Of a stretch of DNA of 16,000 nucleotides, positions 7,457-14,654 are shown piece by piece (within the stretch, counting starts at the first letter, position 1; every line of letters begins with the position of its first letter). Position numbers and translations under genes: made by a program. The DNA comes from an uncultured bacterium (lineage in GTDB: Bacteria; Bipolaricaulota; Bipolaricaulia; UBA7950; UBA9294). The stretch spans positions 1 to 16,000 of the forward strand of contig CAIOLV010000136.1 of the NCBI GenBank assembly GCA_903859225.1, written 5' to 3'. The notes below the pieces were generated by a model. It saw only the letters and a list, made by a program, of their open reading frames with translations, did not search any database and was not told where the DNA came from.

Positions 7457-8655
7457 CCTTCGGAGTCCCCGTCGTAGACCGTGCGGCCGTCGATCAACAC
7501 GCGTTCGGTCCGGCAATGCGCGATGTCAAAGGGATGCGCGGTCAGCACCGCGAGATCGGCATCCTTACCCGGTTCGAGCGATCCGACGCGATCATCGATC
7601 CTCAGGATCTCGGCCGGAGTCAGCGTGATCGCCCGCAACGCCTCCGTCTCGTCCATGCCCTCGTTCACGGCCAGCACGGCGTTGAGGGTGAGGTAGCGCG
7701 TCGCCGATCCTTCGTCGGTCTGGATCGCAACCTTCACGCCCGCGCGGGAGAGAAGCCCGGCGTTGCGGGGCGTGAGCCCGCGCAGTTCGAGCTTCATGCG
7801 TGAGAAGAGCACCGGGCCGGGAATGCACGGGATCCCCTTCTCGGCCAGGATGTCGGCGATCTTGTACCCCTCGGTGGCATGGATGAGCACGAGGTCGAGG
7901 TGAAACTCCTCGGCGATCCGGATCGCCGTCATGATGTCGTCGGCACGGTGAGCGTGAATGTGGGTTGGGATCTCGCGCGAGAGCGCGCCCGCCAGAATCT
8001 CGAGCCGCACGTCACGTTCGAACGGCTCCGGCCGCTGCGCGCCCTTGGTCCCCTTGTGGAACGCGGCCGCCTCTTCCTCGTGTCGCGTCTGGCGCTCGAT
8101 GTAGCTCTGCGCCCTCGCCAGCGCCTCTCGCAACACGCCCGCGCTGCCCATGCGTGTCGACGGCGCCTTCTTCTGCTCTCCGTACACTCTTTTCGGGTTC
8201 TCGCCAAGCGCCATCTTCAGCGCTGCGGGCGCCCGCACCAACATCTCTTCGACGGTCCGCCCGGCCGTCTTGACGATGGCCGTCTGTCCCCCAACGATGT
8301 TGGCGCTGCCGGGGCTCGTGTTGATAGTCGTGATCCCCGCGCGGCGCAAGTCAGCAAAGGCGAGGTCCTCGGGGTGGATGGCGTCGATCGCGCGGAGGTG
8401 CGGAGTGACCGGGTCGGTCATCTCGTTCCCGTCGTAGTATCGGGCGTCGACTCCGTCAGCGAACAGCGCGACGTGACAATGGGCCTCGACGAGCCCTGGC
8501 ACGACGAAGCGTCCCGTCGCATCGACGATCTCCGCGCCCTTCGGAGTGCGGCGCATGCTTCCGACCGCCGTGATCTTCCCGCGGTCAACCGCCACGTCGG
8601 CCCGTTCGAACCGCATCTCCGGCGTGAGAACCAATCCACCTTGGATGAGAAGCAC
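7453..8655 (-). CDS. Metal-dependent amidohydrolase (imidazolonepropionase-like)
   Basis: A 400-residue cytoplasmic hydrolase of the amidohydrolase superfamily (TIM barrel with a flanking beta-sandwich). Metal-ligand motifs, numbered from the GTG start, are His59 and His61 (EAHCHV), a His cluster at 232-236 (THIHAH), His259 (LIHATEG) and Asp314 (QTDEG). The C-terminus shows the usual RVGSLEPGKDADLAVL segment. The ALGENPKRVYG motif (150-160) is shared with relatives annotated only as amidohydrolase; the substrate, probably a cyclic amide or amidine, cannot be assigned. A longer frame to 8769 exists, but AAGGAGG (8661-8667) lies 5 nt before GTG 8653-8655, and the region beyond holds two divergent promoters, so the start at 8655 is strongly preferred. 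Confidence 0.92.
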   Translation of the reverse strand: MLLIQGGLVLTPEMRFERADVAVDRGKITAVGSMRRTPKGAEIVDATGRFVVPGLVEAHCHVALFADGVDARYYDGNEMTDPVTPHLRAIDAIHPEDLAFADLRRAGITTINTSPGSANIVGGQTAIVKTAGRTVEEMLVRAPAALKMALGENPKRVYGEQKKAPSTRMGSAGVLREALARAQSYIERQTRHEEEAAAFHKGTKGAQRPEPFERDVRLEILAGALSREIPTHIHAHRADDIMTAIRIAEEFHLDLVLIHATEGYKIADILAEKGIPCIPGPVLFSRMKLELRGLTPRNAGLLSRAGVKVAIQTDEGSATRYLTLNAVLAVNEGMDETEALRAITLTPAEILRIDDRVGSLEPGKDADLAVLTAHPFDIAHCRTERVLIDGRTVYDGDSEG

Positions 8656-8674
8656 CTCTGCCTCCTTCCCTACT

Positions 8675-8691
8675 CCGCGGGCGGCCCGCGG
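8675..8691 (-). promoter_or_regulatory. Hairpin in the 5' leader of the amidohydrolase mRNA
   Basis: A perfect 7-bp GC inverted repeat (CCGCGGG / CCCGCGG) with a 3-nt loop lies between the predicted transcription start (about 8696) and the ribosome-binding site (8661-8667). It would form a hairpin almost at the 5' end of the mRNA, which could stabilise the message or affect initiation. The repeat is seen directly; the role is inferred. Confidence 0.5.
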
Positions 8692-8702
8692 TGGATCGGA
8701 GA

Positions 8703-8732
8703 AGTATACAGAACGTCCGAAAGAGGAGCCAA
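8703..8732 (-). promoter_or_regulatory. Promoter for the amidohydrolase gene
   Basis: On the minus strand TTGGCT (8727-8732) and TATACT (8703-8708) are 18 bp apart, a good vegetative promoter. The predicted start near 8696 gives a leader of about 40 nt. It stands back to back with the promoter at 8752-8780, with only 19 bp between the two -35 boxes. Confidence 0.6.
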
Positions 8733-8751
8733 CCTCCCCAGACGCGGCGGC

Positions 8752-8780
8752 TTGCCACACCCGACGCACGGCGCTAGAGT
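8752..8780 (+). promoter_or_regulatory. Promoter for the ABC transporter / LolA-like operon
   Basis: TTGCCA (8752-8757) and TAGAGT (8775-8780) are 17 bp apart. Predicted transcription starts near 8787, leaving a very short leader of under 20 nt that consists mostly of the purine-rich ribosome-binding site before the ATG at 8805. Confidence 0.6.
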
Positions 8781-8804
8781 AGATCTGGAAGAAGGGAAGG
8801 GATC

Positions 8805-9545
8805 ATGGGATTCGGAAGCCGATTCTGTCACGTCCGAGGAGCGAAGTTCCTCGACGCTCAGCGTCTGACCAAAACGTACCGCGTCGGCAGCGAGACGGTC
8901 TACGCCTTGCGCGACGTCAACTTCGTCGCACTCCAAGGCGATTTCGTCGTGATCAACGGGCCTTCGGGGAGCGGGAAGACGACGTTCCTCAACCTCATGT
9001 CGGTCATCGATCGGCCGACATCGGGCGAGGTGTTCATCGAGAGCCAGCCAACAAGCACGCAATCCGAGGGCCAGTTGGCGTATCTGAGGAAGACGAAGAT
9101 CGGCCTCGTCTTCCAATCGTTCAACCTCATCCCCGTATTGAGCGCGGCGGAGAACGTCGAATACCCGCTCCTCCTCCAGCGAAGGCCCAAGCCGGAACGA
9201 CAGGAGCGCGTCGCCGCGCTTCTCGCCGAGGTCGGGCTATCCGACCTGGCGCGCCGCCGGCCGAACGAACTCTCCGGCGGACAACGGCAGCGAGTGGCGA
9301 TCGCCCGCGCCCTCGTGTCCGGACCGATGATCGTCCTTGCCGACGAGCCGACGGCAAACCTCGACTCCAAGACGGGCGAGGCGGTCATGGACCTCATGCG
9401 CAGACTCAACGAAGAGCACTGCGTCACGTTCATCGTCGTAACGCATGACCCGGCGGTGTCTCGCTACGCGGGTCGCCGCGTCCGCATCCACGATGGGCGA
9501 CTGGAGGAGGGAGAGGGCAATGGGGTGGCGGCTTCCGCTTCGTAG
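8805..9545 (+). CDS. ABC transporter ATP-binding protein, LolD/MacB type
   Basis: A 246-residue ATPase subunit of an FtsX-permease ABC system. Walker A is GPSGSGKT (52-59), the Q-loop glutamine is Gln104 in FQSFNLIP, the signature is LSGGQ (156-160), Walker B is IVLADE (176-181) and the switch His is His214 (THDP). The FNLIPVLSAAENVEYPLLL stretch is typical of the LolD/MacB/FtsE branch. The ATG lies just after GAAGGGAAGGGA. The N-terminus is some 15 residues longer than usual for the family and no better start is visible. The 3' end overlaps the first permease gene by 26 bp, implying translational coupling. It should energise the two permeases encoded downstream. Confidence 0.93.
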   Translation: MGFGSRFCHVRGAKFLDAQRLTKTYRVGSETVYALRDVNFVALQGDFVVINGPSGSGKTTFLNLMSVIDRPTSGEVFIESQPTSTQSEGQLAYLRKTKIGLVFQSFNLIPVLSAAENVEYPLLLQRRPKPERQERVAALLAEVGLSDLARRRPNELSGGQRQRVAIARALVSGPMIVLADEPTANLDSKTGEAVMDLMRRLNEEHCVTFIVVTHDPAVSRYAGRRVRIHDGRLEEGEGNGVAASAS

Positions 9546-10731
9546 CCTCTGGCGCAATCGGCGCAGAACCCTCCTATCCCTCGCCGTCATCGCGCTCGGG
9601 ACGGCCGTGTCTCTGTTCGTGCTGGGCTTCCTCGAGAACTCGCGGTTCCAGATCCAGGAGTCGACCGTGCAGGAGTACGGCAACCTCCAGGTTGCCTCGC
9701 CCAAACTGTGGAAGAACGAGACGGATGGCTACGACTATCTGGTCTCCCCGCGTGACGTGGCGCGGCTGGCCTCGCTGCTTGAGATGGAGCCTGGGTTCCG
9801 CGGATCCACGTCCGAGCTTCAGTTTCCCGGCCTCCTCGGTACGGGGCGCGAGACGCAGGTCATCCGCGCGATCGGCATTGAGCCGGAGAACCCGGTGCTG
9901 GACTTCGCCGAGCACGCAGTGGCCGGACGCGGCCTCCAGTTGTCCGACACAGCGTCCGCGTTCGTCGGACGCACGCTCGCAGAAAGGCTGTCACTCTCCG
10001 TCGGCAGCGTCATCATGGTCACGCTGACCACGGTCAATGGAGCGTACAACGCAAGTCCCTTTACCGTTGTTGGGATCTATAAATACTCGAACGAGCAATT
10101 CGAGCAACAGGTCGTGTTCGTGCCCCTGGCGTTCGCGCAACGGCTGCTCAACACGGACGGGGTCGATCGCATCGTCATCTCGCTCGACCGCATCGAGGCG
10201 TCGAACCCGGTCGCCTCGCGCCTCGCGGCGGCGCTTCAGACCGACGGCACCCATCTCGCCCCACGGACGTGGGACGACCTTTCCCCGTTCTATCGCCAGC
10301 TCGCCTCCTACTTCAACGCGCTCTTTGCCTTCCTATCGCTTGCCATCTCGATCCTCGTCTTCTTCATCATTCTTCAGGTCCAGACGCTCGCGTTCCTCGA
10401 GCGGACGCGCGAGATTGGAACCATCCGCGCGCTGGGCACGACGCAACGCGAAGTCTTCGGCCTGTTCTTCTCGGAGAGCGCGTGGCTCGCGGTCCTCGGA
10501 AGCAGCATGGGAGTTGCCCTTGGCGCCCTTCTCGTCGCCGCATTCAACGCGGTAGGCATTCAGTGGCTGCCGCCCGGGACGATCGAGAAGTTCACCCTGG
10601 GAGCGAGAATCGAAGTTAAGACGGCCCTGGTGCCGTTTGCGGTGAGTCTGGTCGCGACGCTCCTGTCCGCGCTCTACCCGGCAGCTCAAGCATCGCGCCT
10701 GCGGGTCGTCGAGGCGTTGCGTATCGAATAG
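9520..10731 (+). CDS. FtsX-type ABC transporter permease (first of a pair)
   Basis: A 403-residue inner-membrane permease of the MacB/LolC-E class. One membrane segment at about 18-38 is followed by an extracytoplasmic domain of MacB_PCD type (about 40-265). The FtsX domain follows, with three membrane segments at about 266-290, 320-343 and 369-388 and the conserved cytoplasmic ERTREIGTIRALG (294-306). The ATG at 9520 follows a purine run (GGAGGAGGGAGAGGG) and starts inside the ATPase gene. A longer frame from 9445 would run through the ATPase active-site coding and is rejected. It has no cysteine. It is a paralogue of the next gene (same length and topology, similar N-terminus LRSLWRNRRRT against LRNVFRNRRRT), which suggests a heterodimeric transporter. 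The cargo may be lipoprotein, lipid or another envelope molecule. Confidence 0.9.
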   Translation: MGWRLPLRSLWRNRRRTLLSLAVIALGTAVSLFVLGFLENSRFQIQESTVQEYGNLQVASPKLWKNETDGYDYLVSPRDVARLASLLEMEPGFRGSTSELQFPGLLGTGRETQVIRAIGIEPENPVLDFAEHAVAGRGLQLSDTASAFVGRTLAERLSLSVGSVIMVTLTTVNGAYNASPFTVVGIYKYSNEQFEQQVVFVPLAFAQRLLNTDGVDRIVISLDRIEASNPVASRLAAALQTDGTHLAPRTWDDLSPFYRQLASYFNALFAFLSLAISILVFFIILQVQTLAFLERTREIGTIRALGTTQREVFGLFFSESAWLAVLGSSMGVALGALLVAAFNAVGIQWLPPGTIEKFTLGARIEVKTALVPFAVSLVATLLSALYPAAQASRLRVVEALRIE

Positions 10732-10739
10732 GAGGGCAT

Positions 10740-11951
10740 GTGGAACTGAAGCTCGCGCTGCGCAACGTCTTCCGGAATCGTCGCCGGACCGTGTTCAGCC
10801 TGACGGTCATCGCCGTCGGTACAGCTGTCTTCTTGTTCGTCCTTGCCTACGTCGGCGAGTCCCTCCTCTCCCAGAGACTCTCGTCGGCGTGCGAGACGGG
10901 CGCCGTCCAGATCGCTGACGAACGCCTGTTCGCAAATCAGACGAACGGCTACGACGCCCTGATTCCCGCGGACGTCCAATCGCGCGTCGTTGACCTCGTC
11001 TCGAAGCAGCCCGGCGTCCTCGGGACGTCACTCGAGCTCGACTTCGCCGGCCTCATCGGGGACGCGAACGGGAGCACGCTGATCATCGGACGAGGCTTGA
11101 CGCCCTGTGACTGCGTGCCGAACTACGAATGCTATGCGATCGAGGGGAAGACGCTCGCCGACGCCTCACCGCGCGAGGGAATCCTCGGAAAGAGGCTCGC
11201 CGCGAAGCTCGGCGTCGGCACCGGCGACTCGATCAACATCGCCACCGGTACCGTCAGCGGCAATTTCACCGCCGCGACGGTGACGGTTGTTGGCGAGCTC
11301 GCGTACAGCCTAGGGACGGTCGAAGAACAGCTCGGCCTCTTCCCCGTCGCTTTCGTGCAGCGACTCCTCAAGACCGACGGCGTTGAACGCATCCTTGTCG
11401 GATTGGACGACCTGAACAAGGCGCCCCAACTCGCTGACTCCCTCCGCACAGCGTTCGCCGCCGAGGGAATACCGCTCGGGGTCCGGACGTGGCAGGAGCT
11501 TTCAACGGGCTACGCGTCGTCGCAATCGTTCTTCGCCGCATTCTCAGGCCTGGCCGGGATCTCGGTGTTTGCCCTCGTCTTTTTCAGCGTCGTCGAGATC
11601 CTGACGATCTCCTTCCTCGAGCGCACCCGAGAGGTGGCAACGACGCGCGCCTTCGGCGCCTCGCGTTGGCGAGTGTTCCGCGGATTCCTCCTTGAGGGGG
11701 CGATGATCGGCGCGATCGGCGCGGTGATCGGGGTCATCCTTGCGTCGGGGCTCGTGACCGTCTTCAACGCGGCGAGGATTACGTGGACGCCCCCCGGCTC
11801 CGCGGTGCCGCAGGCGATCCACCTCTCTCTCACCCTGTCGACGGCGCTGATGCCCCTCGTGACGGTCGTCCTCGCGACCCTGGCGAGCTCGGTGTACCCT
11901 GCGTGGAAGAACGCGCGATTGAGCGTCGTGAAGGCGCTCCAGACGGCGTAG
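10740..11951 (+). CDS. FtsX-type ABC transporter permease (second of a pair, cysteine-containing)
   Basis: A 403-residue paralogue of the preceding permease: membrane segment at about 17-37, an extracytoplasmic domain, then the three-helix FtsX domain with ERTREVATTRAFG. Start is GTG 8 bp after the previous stop, with AGGAGGG overlapping that stop; the ATG two bases earlier runs into TGA after three codons. Unlike its partner, it has four cysteines (51, 123, 125, 131), all in the extracytoplasmic domain and three of them in TPCDCVPNYECYAIEG (121-136). They could form disulfides or bind metal. It ends 46 bp before the LolA-like gene. The two permeases probably form a heterodimer with one ATPase dimer, as LolC and LolE do. 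Confidence 0.9.
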   Translation: MELKLALRNVFRNRRRTVFSLTVIAVGTAVFLFVLAYVGESLLSQRLSSACETGAVQIADERLFANQTNGYDALIPADVQSRVVDLVSKQPGVLGTSLELDFAGLIGDANGSTLIIGRGLTPCDCVPNYECYAIEGKTLADASPREGILGKRLAAKLGVGTGDSINIATGTVSGNFTAATVTVVGELAYSLGTVEEQLGLFPVAFVQRLLKTDGVERILVGLDDLNKAPQLADSLRTAFAAEGIPLGVRTWQELSTGYASSQSFFAAFSGLAGISVFALVFFSVVEILTISFLERTREVATTRAFGASRWRVFRGFLLEGAMIGAIGAVIGVILASGLVTVFNAARITWTPPGSAVPQAIHLSLTLSTALMPLVTVVLATLASSVYPAWKNARLSVVKALQTA

Positions 11952-11997
11952 GCCGCCGTGCGGGCGGATCCGGATGACCACGGAAAAGGAGATGTAG

Positions 11998-12753
11998 ATG
12001 AAGCTCACTTCTGCAATCGCTTTGGTCCTGCTGGCTGCGGCACCCGCCATCGCTCAGACGAATCTGTCGGACTCCGATCTACTGAGCGCCCTCGACGAGG
12101 CGCGGTTTCCCGCCGCCGACGTCAACGTGCTGCGCATTCGCATTACGTCCAGCACCCCAGACGCAGCACGCGAGGCGGAGATCCTCCTCCAATTCAAGCA
12201 GATCGGCGGCCAGGACGCCGCCCGAATCGAATTCCTCGCGCCCGCCGAGATGGCAGGACAGATCTACTTGAGCACACCGGATGCCACCTACTTCTTCGGA
12301 CCCGATCTCGCTTCGCCGATCAAGACGTCAGCCACGGCAGAAGTGTTCGGCGACTCCGCGGTAGCGCAGACGAGCGGCATCCGGTTCCTCTCGAAGTACA
12401 CGATCGCCGCCCGCCGGACCGTCCAGGGGACTGATGGAGCGGACCTCTTGGAGCTCGACCTGGCCGCGGTCGACTACACCGTCGCGTTTCAGGCGATCAC
12501 CGTCCGCGTCGACCCGACCGCGCTCCGTCCCGTGTCCGCGACGCTGTTCGCTGTCAGCGGGCTGCCGTTCTACGACATCGCGTACGCGAGCTACGTGACT
12601 CGTGACACCGGCGACGTCTACGTGAGTGTCCAGGAGATCTCGAACCGCCTCTTCCTCGGCCGCGCAACGACGTCGGAGATCCTCGAGGCGTCCGCGATGG
12701 ATTTCCCGGACTCTCTGTTCGATCCCTCTCTTCTCGGTACGCCGGCAGGCTGA
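11998..12753 (+). CDS. Secreted LolA-like outer-membrane lipoprotein-sorting protein
   Basis: A 251-residue exported protein. The signal peptide has basic residue Lys2, a hydrophobic core and a predicted cleavage after AIA (residue 19). No lipobox Cys is present, so it should be soluble in the periplasm. The mature part resembles the COG2834/LolA-like fold: a run of beta strands with the pattern RIEFLAPAEMAGQIYLSTPDATYFFGP (key turn at about 76-102), then a second half that fits an unclosed beta-barrel. Such proteins ferry lipid-modified cargo between membranes. AAGGAG lies 6 nt before the ATG. It is the last gene of the operon after the ATPase and two permeases, so it is the natural acceptor for cargo they release. 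No LolB-like gene is seen. The family assignment is by pattern and context rather than a decisive motif. Confidence 0.75.
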   Translation: MKLTSAIALVLLAAAPAIAQTNLSDSDLLSALDEARFPAADVNVLRIRITSSTPDAAREAEILLQFKQIGGQDAARIEFLAPAEMAGQIYLSTPDATYFFGPDLASPIKTSATAEVFGDSAVAQTSGIRFLSKYTIAARRTVQGTDGADLLELDLAAVDYTVAFQAITVRVDPTALRPVSATLFAVSGLPFYDIAYASYVTRDTGDVYVSVQEISNRLFLGRATTSEILEASAMDFPDSLFDPSLLGTPAG

Positions 12754-12806
12754 GCGAGCGACGTGCGACCGCGCGCCGTGTTCCGTCGCTGCCCCGGGCT
12801 CGCCGC

Positions 12807-13102
12807 GTGTCCTACAACGGAGAGCCGGCCGTCGCGCGCATACGGCGTCGCACGGCAGCGACCGATGTCTCAATGCACGCGTCCGGCTACGTCTCGACCT
12901 CACTGCCCCCGAGAAAGCCACCTTCCTCGAGACGCTCGACGCCTACCGCGCGGCCGCCCCGCTCGGCGCGCGCTCCCGTCTGGCGTCCTCTCTCGTCGTG
13001 CGTGTCGCCCTGACCTATCTCGACGAACAGATCTTCTCTCAGCCGTTCCCTCAAGACCTGGTCGGCGTCCTCGACTCCGGCAAAGGGCGTGGCGTTCGGT
13101 AG
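12807..13102 (+). pseudogene. Small ORF with no usable start, probably frameshifted
   Basis: From about 12866 to the TAG at 13100-13102 one frame reads like a real protein, with strong G/C third positions and an ordinary composition (VRLRLDLTAPEKATFLET, then ALTYLDEQIFSQPFPQDL). It lacks any ATG, GTG or TTG until inside the previous gene. A different frame opens with GTG at 12807 (SYNGEPAVARIRRRT...) and would join it through a one-base shift at about 12873-12890. So this is either a decayed small gene, a sequencing indel, or a gene with an unusual start. I do not recognise the family. The rest of 12754-12806 shows no gene and no clear terminator for the transporter operon. Confidence 0.35.
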
Positions 13103-13148
13103 TTCTCTTCCGCTGGGATCCCGACACCCGGAGAGGAGACAGGCGGGA

Positions 13149-13179
13149 TTGTCGGGGCCCAGGATGCGCGTGGTAGACT
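13149..13179 (+). promoter_or_regulatory. Promoter for the small membrane protein gene
   Basis: TGGTAGACT (13171-13179) is an extended -10 nearly identical to that at 187-195. TTGTCG (13149-13154) lies 19 bp upstream, a long but possible spacing. Predicted start near 13186, leader about 29 nt. Confidence 0.5.
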
Positions 13180-13214
13180 GCTCCTGATTGGTGGTTGTTC
13201 GCGAAGGGAGGGCT

Positions 13215-13592
13215 ATGGACAGCAAGAAGCGCATCGCGGTATTCGGTCTCGCCGGCCTCCTGCTCGTGGCGGCGCTCGTTGGCGTCGGCCAACAGGTGGC
13301 TGCGCCGCAGAGCACAACGCATTCGACTCCCAGCGCTGTCGACCAGGCGCTGACGTTCTTCGAAACCGTATCCAACTACCTCGGCCAGGGGCTTGTCTAC
13401 GTTCTGAACCTCATCCTCGGGAACCGCGTGTCAAGCGCTCTTGAGAAGCCGCTCGGGTACATGGCGTTCATCACGCTGCTCCTCGTCTTCTTCGGGCTGA
13501 TCGAGTTTGCCCGCAAGGTGATCTGGATCGGGGTCATCATCGGCTGGGTCCTCCTCGTCGTGCGCATCGTCCTCGACGCGCTCAAGGTGTAG
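13215..13592 (+). CDS. Small multi-span membrane protein of unknown function
   Basis: A 125-residue hydrophobic protein I do not recognise. Near the N-terminus MDSKKR is followed by a hydrophobic stretch (about 7-23) that may be a signal peptide or first membrane helix. A short polar S/T/Q-rich part follows (AAPQSTTHSTPSAVDQ). Then comes an amphipathic segment (about 45-63), and two strong membrane helices in the last 50 residues (about 80-97 and 101-122), ending DALKV. The start at 13215 is set by AAGGGAGGG just upstream; a longer frame from 13188 would translate the ribosome-binding site. It has its own promoter and a clear terminator, so it is expressed as a single-gene unit. Nothing nearby indicates its role. 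Confidence 0.75.
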   Translation: MDSKKRIAVFGLAGLLLVAALVGVGQQVAAPQSTTHSTPSAVDQALTFFETVSNYLGQGLVYVLNLILGNRVSSALEKPLGYMAFITLLLVFFGLIEFARKVIWIGVIIGWVLLVVRIVLDALKV

Positions 13593-13614
13593 CGTCCCTG
13601 CCACCGGATGCCTG

Positions 13615-13647
13615 GAACGGCTCGGAGTCGGGCCGTTCTTCCTTTTC
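13615..13647 (+). terminator. Intrinsic terminator after the small membrane protein gene
   Basis: GAACGGC (13615-13621) pairs perfectly with GCCGTTC (13632-13638) across a 10-nt loop, followed by a T-rich run (TTCTTCCTTTTCC). It lies 23 bp after the stop. The minus strand lacks a T-run after the stem, so it serves the plus-strand gene and not the convergent exporter gene. Confidence 0.72.
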
Positions 13648-13650
13648 CCC

Positions 13651-14586
13651 TCACAGCGCCCGCCCTCGGCCGAATCGCTCGCCGAGGACTCCCCACACGC
13701 CGAGCAACACAAGAGCCATCCCCGCGGCATCGATCCATGTGACGCGCTCTCGCAGGAAGATGGCGCCGAGCACGACAGCGATCACCGGATTGACGTAGGC
13801 GTAAGTCATTACGACGCTTGTCGGAAGCAGCCGCAGGACCCGCACAAACGACGTGAAAGCGCCGACCGACCCGGCGAGAACGAGATAGGCAAAGGCTCCC
13901 CATGCCGCTGCCGAGGGGTGAGGTAGAGCCTCGCCCAGTGCGAGGAACAACACGAGAAACCCCGCGGCGCCGAACAAGTGAAGGTAGCCGGCAGACACGA
14001 CCGGACCCACGCTCACCGGGCGCCGCGTCTGCAAGACCGATCCGAGCGCCCACGTGATTGGAGCGACGAGCAGCGCGACGATGGCACCGGCATCTGCGGC
14101 GCCCGCTTTCACTAGCCCCGGCGCGACCAAGAGGACGAGTCCGCCGAACCCAATCGCGAGCGACAACGCGAGCCGCAGGGTCGGTCGCCGCCGATCGAGC
14201 GCCGACTCGATGACGGCCGTCCAAATCGGAAGGGAGCCGACCAGAAGAGCGGCGTAGCCCGAGTCGGCACGGCGCTCCGCCCAATTCACGAGGCCGTTCC
14301 CAAGCGGCAGCATGAGTAGCCCCGCCGCGGCCAGCGTTACCGCGTCGCGCCGTGAGAGGGCGACTCGCGTTCCGCGGATCGCTGCCCAGCCCAGGAGGAC
14401 CCCGCCGGCGAGCAGCATCCGCAGCGAGCCGAGCGCGAACGGCGGGAATCCGCCTTCCGGGCGCACGGCGATGCGAATCGCAAGATACGTGCTTCCCCAC
14501 ACGATATAGACGATCGACAGGTGAAGAAGCCCGGCGCGACGCGCGGCGGCGTCGGGCAAGGCGTCTCGGGAACCGGATCCGGGCAT
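13651..14586 (-). CDS. EamA/DMT-family exporter (YedA-like)
   Basis: A roughly 311-residue inner-membrane protein with about ten membrane helices arranged as two EamA repeats (about residues 20-155 and 170-300). The first repeat carries WGSTYLAIRIAV, the hallmark of the YedA-like branch, and the second WALGSVLQTRRP and the TYAYVNPVIAVVLGAIFLRE segment. Members export amino acids or small metabolites; the substrate here is unknown. Two ATGs compete: 14599-14601 gives 316 residues but has no good ribosome-binding site; 14584-14586, five codons in, follows AAGGA at 4 nt, so I prefer it. The gene converges with the small membrane protein gene and diverges from the sugar ATPase gene. Confidence 0.9.
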   Translation of the reverse strand: MPGSGSRDALPDAAARRAGLLHLSIVYIVWGSTYLAIRIAVRPEGGFPPFALGSLRMLLAGGVLLGWAAIRGTRVALSRRDAVTLAAAGLLMLPLGNGLVNWAERRADSGYAALLVGSLPIWTAVIESALDRRRPTLRLALSLAIGFGGLVLLVAPGLVKAGAADAGAIVALLVAPITWALGSVLQTRRPVSVGPVVSAGYLHLFGAAGFLVLFLALGEALPHPSAAAWGAFAYLVLAGSVGAFTSFVRVLRLLPTSVVMTYAYVNPVIAVVLGAIFLRERVTWIDAAGMALVLLGVWGVLGERFGRGRAL

Positions 14587-14626
14587 CTCATCCTTCGGCA
14601 TTCCGCACGTGCAGGATGCCGGCGGA

Positions 14627-14632
14627 AGAATA
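14627..14632 (-). promoter_or_regulatory. Candidate -10 element for the EamA exporter gene
   Basis: TATTCT on the minus strand, about 26 bp upstream of the first ATG of the exporter gene. The hexamer 17 bp upstream (CTGCGT) is a poor -35. The first palindrome of the intergenic cluster begins at the upstream edge of this promoter. Confidence 0.3.
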
Positions 14633-14654
14633 GCTGGTTCGCACGTCTCACGCA

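Noticed and set aside
7879..8868. Long plus-strand frame opposite the amidohydrolase gene
   Set aside because: Antisense shadow rich in Arg, Val, Asp and His that crosses both divergent promoters and the start of the next gene; no recognisable domain.
9445..9519. Upstream extension of the first permease gene
   Set aside because: The extra 25 residues come from reading the ATPase gene in another frame; the ATG at 9520 has the better ribosome-binding site and yields the conserved permease N-terminus.
12754..13148. Possible tRNA or structured RNA after the transporter operon
   Set aside because: No T-loop GGTTCGA-type sequence and no cloverleaf pairing found; the second half has protein-coding codon bias instead.
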